8,076 bases of DNA from UBA12088 sp041920275 (GTDB taxonomy: Bacteria; Patescibacteriota; Minisyncoccia; Phycocordibacterales; UBA12088): positions 1 to 8,076 of the forward strand of contig JAYRSE010000032.1 in the NCBI GenBank assembly GCA_041920275.1, in the 5' to 3' direction. The position numbers and the translations under genes are program-made. The notes beneath the pieces are model-generated. The model ran no database searches. It saw only the letters and a program-made list of their open reading frames with translations, and was not told the origin of the DNA. Of the stretch, positions 1-6,461 are shown piece by piece; position 1 is the stretch's first letter, and every line of letters begins with the position of its first letter.

Positions 1-150
1 CTCTCGTCCTCCTCCGCACCGTTCATCAACGTCGCACCCATCGTGAATGCCATTACCGGCATTGTACCCTCGGGCTTCCAAATCGGTACCGCGGCCGAAG
101 TGAACACGAGCGGCGCGAACAACTATCGGTATGCGGTGTGGCGCACGCCG
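1..150 (+). other. C-terminal tail of an upstream module
   Basis: Residues 1-50 of the visible protein precede the first full A module. They include GFQIGTAAEVNTSG followed by YRYAVWRT, which reads as the last strands of a beta domain whose beginning is outside the window. The final strand resembles the closing strands of block C (for example VSYAVVEF), but the match is too short to assign it to that family. Confidence 0.5.
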
Positions 151-3100
151 ATTTTTGCGCAGATGCACTACCACTTCCGAGCGGATGACGGAGATGAATC
201 GTCAGCAAGTTCGCTCACGGGCGGCGTGGAAGATACTCCTTACACGAACGCTCGGGAAGGTGTGCCGTTCCGTATTCGTACCGAGGTTGTAAACCAAAGC
301 GGCGCTTCGGCTTCCGCATCCTTCCGTTTGGAGTACGCCGAGCGTGTGAGCACCTGTGCGGATGCAACCGGGTGGACGCGTGTCGGTGACGCGGGTGGAG
401 CGTTCGACCTGTATGACACGGCAAACCTGACCGACGGGGAAGACACCACGAACATTGCGGTTGCAACCGGTGGCGTCACTGACGAGGATGTGACCTTCAC
501 GACGCCGAACGGTGGCGTTCGAGACACGTCGGACGAAGCGGCGTTGGTGAGCGTTGCGTCCGACGGCTTCATTGAACTTGAGTATGCCGTGGTGGCGACA
601 CAATACGCGACCGATACGACGCCCTACTGTTTTCGGGTTTCGGATGCCGGTGCGGGACTCTCCATCTACGATGAGTATCCCGAAACGACCTTTTACGCGC
701 ACCTGTTTGCAACCTCCACCGGCACACAAACTCCCTACGCCGATGTTCCGAGCACCAACGTGTATACGGGAGGCGTTTTTGTGGTCTATGATGTGCGTGC
801 AAACGATACGCATGAGATAACCGACGTCACCATCAATGAACGGGGGACGGTGCACGGTTCCTCGTCGCTCGCGAACATCAAACTGCGGTACGAGTACGAC
901 ACCACGGCACCCTACGACTGTGCCGACGAAACGTATGACGGCACGGAAACGCAGTTTGGTGTTACGGATGCAGATGGATTCTCGGGAGCCGATGGTACCG
1001 CATCATTTTCCGGCTCACTCACCGCCTCGAGCACGCAGGCAATTTGTTTGTATCCGGTGTTGGATATTCTCGAGGGTGCGAGCACCGGAGAGACTATCGA
1101 GCTTGAAATAAGCACAACCACGGAAGATGTGCTTGCGTCGGGTGGCGACAAAGTTCGCGGTGTCGATCCTGTGCGCATCGCGAGTAGCACCATCCTTCGT
1201 GATGACATGCTCACCCAGGTGCACTATCATTGGCGCAACGACAACGGTACGGAAATCACCGCATCATCGGTTACGGGTGGCGCGGAAGATACCGCCTATA
1301 TGAACATGCCGCGGAATACCACCAAGCGATTGCGTGTTGCGGTATCGAACGAAGGTGCCACGAGCTCGCTTTCCACACAGTACCGTCTCGAGTACGGTGA
1401 AAAGGCGGATACTTGTGAAGCGATAGGCACATGGACCGATGTTGGTACCGCAGGTGGCGCGTTCGATATGTATAACACCTCGAATCTCACGGACGGAGCC
1501 GACACCACCGACATACCGATCGGTGACGGAGGTACGACCAACGAGAATGCCACGTTCAAAACTCCAAATGGTGGGGTGAAGGATACCTCGTCGCAAGCGG
1601 GAGGTGTCGTTCTTGCGGAAACGGAATTCGTCGAGCTTGAGTATGCGGTGCGTGCGCTTTCCGGTGCGACTGACGGCACGAGCTACTGTTTTCGCGTAAC
1701 CGACGCGGGTACGCCGATCTCCGCATACAATATATATGGCGAGACCACGATGACCGCAGCGGTACTCGTAAGTGCGATCGGAACTCAAACGGAGACCGCG
1801 GTGTCGCCCGGGGTCGATCAGTATCTCGGCGGTGCATTTCTTATCGAAGACCAGGTCGCCTCGCGCAATGTGACGAGCATCACCCTCACGGAGAACGGTT
1901 CGATCGATGCGGCGAATGACCTCTCAAACGTGCGTTTGTACTACGAGCATTCCACCACGACACCGTACGACTGTTCCGATGTGTCGTATGATGGGGACGA
2001 AGCGCAGTTCGGTGCCACCTCGCCGTCCTTTTCCGGTGCGAACGGTTCCTCGACCTTCAGCGGTTCCGCGACCATATCGACCACATCCGCTCTCTGTGTC
2101 TACGCGGTCGTCGACGTCGACGGGACTGCAAACGGGGGCGACACCATCGATATCGAGATCGAGCATCCGGGTGAGCAGGTACAGGTGTCCGCAGGAGCGG
2201 TCAACCCGAACACTCCGGTCGCTATTGCCGGCTCCACCACGGTGGAAAAGTTGACCCTCTCGCAAGATCACTATCACTGGCGCAATGACGATGGGAGCGA
2301 GTCGGGGGCTACCTCGGCGACCGGAGGGGTCGAGGACACACCGGTCTCCGGCTTGGTGCAGAACGGGACGATACGTCTGCGTGTCGAGGCGTCACAGAGT
2401 GGCACGGTTAGCTCGCCGGTCTCGTTCGGTCTCGAGTATGCGGAGCGAGTGAGTACCTGTGAGGCGGTGGCGTCGTGGACCCCGATCGAGTCGACGAACG
2501 GCACTTGGGCGCTTTCCGACTCGCCGAATCTCACCAACGGATCGGATACGACCAATATCGTGGTCGGTGCGGGTGGGGTGACCGATTCGAAGGCGACGTT
2601 CAAGACGCCGAATGGTGCCGTGCGCGATACGAACGCGACCACGTCCGACATCACGCTCTCCTCGACCGAATTCTTGGAGCTCGAGTATGCGCTTGAGCCG
2701 ACCGGAAATGCCGCGTTCGGCGGTACCTACTGTTTTCGTCTGACCACGAACGGAGCTCCACTCGAGACGTACACGGTGTATCCACAGGCGACGATACGCA
2801 CCAACCAGGACTTTTATATTCAGCGGGGGGTGAGTACCATCAATACGGGCACTTCCACGGTCAGCTTGGTCGCCGGTACCGACTATGTGGCTCCCAAGGC
2901 GAGCACGAGCGCGTTCATGCGCATCACGAATGCGATGCACACCGGTGCCGGTGCGAACAGTGGTGGCGGTGCGCAGAACGCGAGCAATGTGACCGTCAGT
3001 ATTGTCAATCCGAGCGAGCTGCTCTCCGGCGTCACGTTCGCTCGTGCGGGAACCACGAACAACACAAGGGTGTACTGGGAGATCATCGAGTACATCGGTC

Positions 3101-6100
3101 CCGTGGGGGGTGACAATGAGATCAAGGTGCGTGATCAGGCGGCACTCGCGTATGGCACCGCTTCGCTTGCCGCAACGACCTCCGTGGTAGGCGGTGTCGC
3201 GGACGATTCCGATGTGGCGGTCTTCATTACGGGACAGCGCAACCCCGCCGCAAACACCACGAACTATCCGGCGGGTATCTCGACCGCCGCATGGAACGCT
3301 TCCGATGATACCGCCACGTTCACGCGCGGTACCACCGGCTCCGTTGCAAGCGTGGTGAGCTATGCGGTCGTGGAGTTCACCGGTGTGAACTGGAAGGTTC
3401 AGCGCAGCGAGCATGCCCACAGTTCCGCCGGCGCCACCGAGACGGAGACCATCACCGCGGTGAACGATCTTTCTCGCGCGTTCTTGCATACACAAAAGCG
3501 CACGGGGACGAACCAGGTCGATGAGTTCGGCCACGAGGTGTGGCTGTCTTCCGTGGGGCAGGTCTCGTACTATATTCCATCGACCGCGACATCGCCGAAC
3601 ACGCACGTGCACGTGGCATGGGTGATCGAGAACACGCAAACGAACGGCACCCCGATGCGGGTGACCCGCAGCAACGGCTCGCAAGCTTCAGGTGGTGTCG
3701 AGCCGTCGACATACTCGATAGCGATCGGTGCCACGCTCTCGGCGCTTTCGAACACCACGATCCACATGAACATGATCGGCTTGGGCAACACCACCGCACA
3801 CCCGCGTGCGATCATGGGAGCCACGATCGCCTCGACGACGCACTACGAGCTCTGGATCTCCGACACCGGAAGCGCGCGCAGTTACCGTACCGAGGTCGTG
3901 GAGTGGCCGACCGCGGAGCTTGCGCTCGAGCAGAACTACTACCGATGGTACACGGACAACGACGCGCTCGATCCATCTGATGCGTGGCCGCAAGGTGCGG
4001 TCGACCTGGGCGAGAACACCGCGATCACCGCGTCCGATGATCCGCCGACCGAAGGTGATGTGCTGCGGTTGCGCATGTCCGTACGGGTGCACGGTTCGAA
4101 CGTCTCGCGCGAAACAAAACGCTTCACCTTGGAGTACGGCGTGCGCAGTACGGCATGCAGCGCCATTTCGACCTGGTACACAGTGGGAGACAGTGCCTCC
4201 ACCACCGTTTGGCGTGGTTACAACGCAAGTCCGCTTTCGGGTACGCCGCTCTCCGGAGACCCTCCGAGCGGTGGTGATCTGAACCTGTCGGTCTCCGACA
4301 GGGCAGGCACCTACGAGGAGTCGGGGTCGACCGCGTTGAACCCATACAAGCTGCGCATCAATGATGATGTTGAGTACGATTGGGTGCTTACCCCGAACGG
4401 GGTCGCGGACAAGACCGCGTACTGCTTCCGTATGGTGAACGAGGACCGGAGTGAGTTCGATACCTACACGTACTACCCGACGCTCACGACCGCGGGCTTC
4501 GAGGTGGTGCAGGGGAATTGGCGGTTCTTTGATGATGAGAGTGAGCGTACCCCCGCAGCCCCGCTTGCGGCCACCAACACGGCACCCTCGGGAGTGGGGC
4601 CGGGCGACGTGTTCAAACTGCGGGTGACGCTTTCCGAGGTGGCGGGCAAGGCGGGAACGGATGTGAAGTTCAAGCTCCAATACTCGACCGTGCCCGATTT
4701 CAGCGTCGCCTACGACGTGGCGGACCAAGACACCTGTGTGTACGGCTCCCGATGGTGCATGGCGGATGGAGCGGGCACCGAGGGCGAGCGGATACAAGCG
4801 ACCGTGATGCCCGCTGACGCGTGTGTGCTTGGGATCGGGGACGGGTGCGGTACGCACAACGAGTACTCCTATGCGCCGGATGTGTTGGGCGAGGTGGGAA
4901 CGACCACGGTCGATGGTACCGGTACGACCATATCGCTTCAGCACACGTACGACGACCCGGTCTTTATCGTGGAGGCGATCTCGGGCGACAGTGCGGGGGA
5001 CTCGAGCAACCGACCCGCGGTCGCGATCATCACCGCAACATCCACGAACAGTCTCTCGGTGCGTATCGCTCGACCGGACAACGAGGTTGGTGCACATGGA
5101 TCGGAGACCGTGGGGTATGTGGTGATGGAGCGGGGTGCGCATACGTTGCCCGACGGCAGGCGTGTGGATGCGGGAACGATCGATACCGCGCATTACTACG
5201 GCAGCGATGTGTCCGGTGCGTCCGATGACACGTGCACTTTCACCCAGACGTTCTCTGATGTTCCCATCGTACTTACGTCGCTCCAGACCGATAACAATAC
5301 GGGTACTCCCGACTTCCTCACCGCCTCACAGGCGCTGGTGACCGTTGATGATTTCGCCTGCTCGATGGAAGTGCCGGATGGTGAGACCAATGAACCGACT
5401 GCACCAGAAACGTACGGATGGATAGCCATCGAGCGTGGTGTGTTCAAGAACAACGGTACCCCAATCGTCGCCACGACGACCGGCGTGGCTGTGTCCGGTT
5501 GGGCGAATACCCCATGGTATGAGGAGCTCTTTCCGTTCGAGTGGTTCGCAGGTACGCCCGGTCTGGTGGCAAGCAAGCAGACTCGCAACGGTGCGGAAGG
5601 CGGTTGGGTGCGGTATGACGATATTTCTATGATCGGCGCACTTTTTGCGATCGATGAGCGCGACGATGGCGAGCGGTCGCACGGTGACGAAAATGTCGGC
5701 TACCTGGCGTTCGGCACATCGAGCGGGGTTCTGTATCGTGGAGGAACGAGCGGTATTTCGTTCCCCGCGGGTGCGGTGCAGGAGTATGAGTTCACGATGA
5801 CCCACAAGGATGCCGCGGTCGGGCAGGTGTACTACTTCCGTCTGTACGATGTGCGCGCGGACGCGCCGGTCGGCACGACAACCGTGCCGGGAAGCTATCC
5901 GTCCATCGTTTCAGCGAGCGGTGAAGTGACCTTTACGGTGAGCGGTATCCCGATCGGGTCGTCGACCGAGGGGGTGACCATGGACATCACCACGACCGCA
6001 CTTTCGATCCCGTTCGGGGGCCTCTCGCTCGGGGTCGATCGAAATGCCGCGCAGCGCCTGACCGTGTCCACCAATGCAAGCAATGGGTACCAGGTGTTCG

Positions 6101-6441
6101 CCTATGAACGACAGCCGCTCACTGCGGGAAGCGGGGCCACCATAGCGGCTGTGACCGGCACCAATGCCGCTCCGGTCGGCTGGAGCAGCGGGTGTTCCCC
6201 CGCGGCACCGAGCTGTTTCGGGTACCACGCGGGCGACAACACGCTTGCGGGCGGGTCCACACGCTTTTTGGTATCGGATACGTATGCGGCACTCACCGAT
6301 ACGCCCGCCGAGGTGGCGTACAGCGGCGGACCGGTTCCGACGGAGTCGACCGACATCGTGTACCGCATACGCGTGAATGCGGGGCAAACCGCCGGACTGT
6401 ACGAGAGCAAGCTCGTGTACATCGTAGTGCCGGTCTTTTAA
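1..6441 (+). CDS. Giant modular secreted/surface protein, 5' end outside window (partial)
   Basis: The frame is open from base 1 to TAA at 6439-6441, giving 2146 visible residues. A GTG at 43 could be mistaken for the start, but the frame continues upstream of it and no signal peptide or ribosome site is visible, so the true start lies before the window. The protein is a chain of beta-rich, Thr/Ser/Gly/Asp-rich modules: upstream tail, A1, B1, A2, B2, A3, C (four units), A4, A5 interrupted by D (three units), and E. It has 20 cysteines, even in number in every module, and only about two dozen lysines. No transmembrane segment, LPxTG motif or catalytic motif is visible; the C-terminus is YIVVPVF. 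The module style matches, from memory, large Patescibacteria surface proteins. A role in adhesion, cell-cell contact or the envelope layer is inferred only from architecture. The gene that follows starts 20 bases after the stop. Confidence 0.93.
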   Translation, partial: LSSSSAPFINVAPIVNAITGIVPSGFQIGTAAEVNTSGANNYRYAVWRTPIFAQMHYHFRADDGDESSASSLTGGVEDTPYTNAREGVPFRIRTEVVNQSGASASASFRLEYAERVSTCADATGWTRVGDAGGAFDLYDTANLTDGEDTTNIAVATGGVTDEDVTFTTPNGGVRDTSDEAALVSVASDGFIELEYAVVATQYATDTTPYCFRVSDAGAGLSIYDEYPETTFYAHLFATSTGTQTPYADVPSTNVYTGGVFVVYDVRANDTHEITDVTINERGTVHGSSSLANIKLRYEYDTTAPYDCADETYDGTETQFGVTDADGFSGADGTASFSGSLTASSTQAICLYPVLDILEGASTGETIELEISTTTEDVLASGGDKVRGVDPVRIASSTILRDDMLTQVHYHWRNDNGTEITASSVTGGAEDTAYMNMPRNTTKRLRVAVSNEGATSSLSTQYRLEYGEKADTCEAIGTWTDVGTAGGAFDMYNTSNLTDGADTTDIPIGDGGTTNENATFKTPNGGVKDTSSQAGGVVLAETEFVELEYAVRALSGATDGTSYCFRVTDAGTPISAYNIYGETTMTAAVLVSAIGTQTETAVSPGVDQYLGGAFLIEDQVASRNVTSITLTENGSIDAANDLSNVRLYYEHSTTTPYDCSDVSYDGDEAQFGATSPSFSGANGSSTFSGSATISTTSALCVYAVVDVDGTANGGDTIDIEIEHPGEQVQVSAGAVNPNTPVAIAGSTTVEKLTLSQDHYHWRNDDGSESGATSATGGVEDTPVSGLVQNGTIRLRVEASQSGTVSSPVSFGLEYAERVSTCEAVASWTPIESTNGTWALSDSPNLTNGSDTTNIVVGAGGVTDSKATFKTPNGAVRDTNATTSDITLSSTEFLELEYALEPTGNAAFGGTYCFRLTTNGAPLETYTVYPQATIRTNQDFYIQRGVSTINTGTSTVSLVAGTDYVAPKASTSAFMRITNAMHTGAGANSGGGAQNASNVTVSIVNPSELLSGVTFARAGTTNNTRVYWEIIEYIGPVGGDNEIKVRDQAALAYGTASLAATTSVVGGVADDSDVAVFITGQRNPAANTTNYPAGISTAAWNASDDTATFTRGTTGSVASVVSYAVVEFTGVNWKVQRSEHAHSSAGATETETITAVNDLSRAFLHTQKRTGTNQVDEFGHEVWLSSVGQVSYYIPSTATSPNTHVHVAWVIENTQTNGTPMRVTRSNGSQASGGVEPSTYSIAIGATLSALSNTTIHMNMIGLGNTTAHPRAIMGATIASTTHYELWISDTGSARSYRTEVVEWPTAELALEQNYYRWYTDNDALDPSDAWPQGAVDLGENTAITASDDPPTEGDVLRLRMSVRVHGSNVSRETKRFTLEYGVRSTACSAISTWYTVGDSASTTVWRGYNASPLSGTPLSGDPPSGGDLNLSVSDRAGTYEESGSTALNPYKLRINDDVEYDWVLTPNGVADKTAYCFRMVNEDRSEFDTYTYYPTLTTAGFEVVQGNWRFFDDESERTPAAPLAATNTAPSGVGPGDVFKLRVTLSEVAGKAGTDVKFKLQYSTVPDFSVAYDVADQDTCVYGSRWCMADGAGTEGERIQATVMPADACVLGIGDGCGTHNEYSYAPDVLGEVGTTTVDGTGTTISLQHTYDDPVFIVEAISGDSAGDSSNRPAVAIITATSTNSLSVRIARPDNEVGAHGSETVGYVVMERGAHTLPDGRRVDAGTIDTAHYYGSDVSGASDDTCTFTQTFSDVPIVLTSLQTDNNTGTPDFLTASQALVTVDDFACSMEVPDGETNEPTAPETYGWIAIERGVFKNNGTPIVATTTGVAVSGWANTPWYEELFPFEWFAGTPGLVASKQTRNGAEGGWVRYDDISMIGALFAIDERDDGERSHGDENVGYLAFGTSSGVLYRGGTSGISFPAGAVQEYEFTMTHKDAAVGQVYYFRLYDVRADAPVGTTTVPGSYPSIVSASGEVTFTVSGIPIGSSTEGVTMDITTTALSIPFGGLSLGVDRNAAQRLTVSTNASNGYQVFAYERQPLTAGSGATIAAVTGTNAAPVGWSSGCSPAAPSCFGYHAGDNTLAGGSTRFLVSDTYAALTDTPAEVAYSGGPVPTESTDIVYRIRVNAGQTAGLYESKLVYIVVPVF
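151..696 (+). repeat. Module A1 (protein repeat, about 182 aa)
   Basis: This is the first full A module (residues 51-232). In order it shows MHYHFRADDG, the strand FRLEYAERVSTC, NLTDGEDTTNI, TPNGGVRDT, ELEYAV and YCFRVSD. Cysteines at residues 119 and 210 are 91 apart, exactly as in A2 and A3, and probably form a disulfide. The module contains no lysine. The family is recognised as typical of Patescibacteria surface proteins from memory; no function is assigned. Confidence 0.85.
697..1197 (+). repeat. Module B1 (protein repeat, about 167 aa)
   Basis: B1 (residues 233-399) starts near TGTQTPYAD and carries GGVFVVYDV, LRYEYDTTAPYDC, FSGADGTASFSGS, AICLYPVLDI and a closing strand with ASSTIL. 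Cysteines at residues 307 and 349 are 42 apart; the equivalents in B2 are 41 apart. It alternates with A modules and is probably a separate beta-sandwich spacer domain. No known function is assigned. Confidence 0.82.
1198..1755 (+). repeat. Module A2 (protein repeat, about 186 aa)
   Basis: A2 (residues 400-585) repeats the A1 plan: VHYHWRNDNG, YRLEYGEKADTC, NLTDGADTTDI, TPNGGVKDT, ELEYAV and YCFRVTDAG. Cysteines are at residues 472 and 563, again 91 apart. The HYH motif lies 1056 bases after that of A1, so the duplicated unit is the A-B pair of about 350 codons rather than A alone. Confidence 0.85.
1756..2244 (+). repeat. Module B2 (protein repeat, about 163 aa)
   Basis: B2 (residues 586-748) aligns with B1 throughout: GTQTETAV, GGAFLIEDQV, a TTTPYDCSDVSYDG segment, FSGANGSSTFSGS, ALCVYAVVDVDG and the closing AGSTTV. 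Cysteines are at residues 658 and 699. It joins A2 to A3 just as B1 joins A1 to A2. Confidence 0.82.
2245..2799 (+). repeat. Module A3 (protein repeat, about 185 aa)
   Basis: A3 (residues 749-933) has DHYHWRNDDGSE, FGLEYAERVSTC, NLTNGSDTTNI, TPNGAVRDT, ELEYAL and YCFRLTTNG. Cysteines at residues 820 and 911 are 91 apart as in A1 and A2. Its HYH motif follows that of A2 by 1047 bases. It is followed by block C instead of a third B module. Confidence 0.85.
2800..3912 (+). repeat. Block C: four tandem units of about 90 aa, cysteine-free
   Basis: Residues 934-1304 divide by eye into four units: 2800-3111, 3112-3384, 3385-3636 and 3637-3912. Each opens with a strand of the form FYIQRG, IKVRDQ, WKVQRS or MRVTRS, has a central hydrophobic strand (AFMRIT, AVFITG, AFLHTQ, TIHMNM) and closes with VYWEIIEY, VSYAVVEF, VAWVIEN or YRTEVVEW. 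The closing Glu codons are 95, 85 and 91 codons apart. There are no cysteines, unlike the A and B modules. The units look like small beta-sandwiches; a carbohydrate-binding or adhesive role is possible but not shown. Confidence 0.65.
3913..4491 (+). repeat. Module A4 (divergent A module, about 193 aa)
   Basis: A4 (residues 1305-1497) begins with LEQNYYRWYTDND, then ALDPSDAWPQGAVDLGENT, LRLRMSVRVHG, FTLEYGVRSTAC, EYDWVLTPNG and YCFRMVNED. Cysteines are at residues 1386 and 1475, 89 apart. It is a recognisable A module but a different subtype from A1-A3, resembling a variant seen from memory in many Patescibacteria proteins. Confidence 0.78.
4492..4890 (+). repeat. N-terminal half of split module A5
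   Basis: Residues 1498-1630 show QGNWRFFDDE, a segment GPGDVFKLRVTLSEVAGK, the strand VKFKLQYST, then DTCVYGSRWCMADGAG and DACVLGIGDGCGTHNE. This corresponds to the first half of an A module, but has four cysteines rather than one. The expected second half does not follow; it resumes at 5740 after the inserted block D. Confidence 0.65.
4891..5739 (+). repeat. Block D: three tandem units inserted in A5
   Basis: Residues 1631-1913 divide into units at 4891-5187, 5188-5481 and 5482-5739. Shared landmarks are a strand around DDPVFIVEAI, SDVPIVLTSL and AGTPGLVASK, then a closing segment: HGSETVGYVVMERG, APETYGWIAIERG and HGDENVGYLAFG. Unit 1 continues AHTLPDGRRVDAG and unit 2 VFKNNGTPIVA. Unit 2 alone has a Cys pair. 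The closing consensus resembles, from memory, an extracellular domain with the pattern H-x2-E-x-V-x-Y-x3-E-x-G in secreted bacterial proteins, possibly lectin-like; I cannot name the family. Unit 3 has Gly where the others have Glu. Confidence 0.62.
5740..5922 (+). repeat. C-terminal half of split module A5
   Basis: Residues 1914-1974 contain FPAGAVQEYEFTMTHKDAA, GQVYYFRLYDVRADAPV and SYPSI, which match the second half of an A module (ELEYAV ... YCFR ... YPET). The usual Cys of the YCFR motif is Tyr (residue 1945), consistent with the N-half having its own even set of four cysteines. Confidence 0.65.
5923..6438 (+). other. C-terminal module E
   Basis: Residues 1975-2146 form the C-terminus: VTFTVSGIPIG, MDITTTALSIPFG, AQRLTVSTNASNGYQVFAYERQ, a SGCSPAAPSCFGYHAGD loop with two cysteines, and finally VYRIRVNAGQTAGLYESKLVYIVVPVF. 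From memory this kind of terminus is shared by many large Patescibacteria surface proteins, which suggests an anchoring, sorting or capping domain. No hydrophobic membrane anchor or basic tail follows it. Confidence 0.6.
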
Positions 6442-6461
6442 TCGCAGGTCATCACATACTC

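Noticed and set aside
2392..3684. 430-codon minus-strand open frame
   Set aside because: It is antisense to A3 and block C and gives an Arg/His-rich product without motifs, so it is a shadow of the plus-strand gene.
3688..5193. 501-codon minus-strand open frame
   Set aside because: It is antisense to blocks C, A4, A5 and D, whose plus-strand translation has clear module repeats. Its product is Arg/His/Gly-rich with no recognisable domain, typical of shadow frames in GC-rich coding DNA.
6403..6438. C-terminal Phe with alternating hydrophobics, like an outer-membrane beta-signal
   Set aside because: The rest of module E is not barrel-like, and the likely host group is not thought to have an outer membrane. 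The ending is more simply the last strand of a soluble beta domain.
6192..6461. In-frame 90-codon upstream extension of the second gene
   Set aside because: It overlaps the end of the giant gene, is Arg-rich, and has the character of an out-of-frame translation. The ATG at 6462, just after the upstream stop, is a better start.
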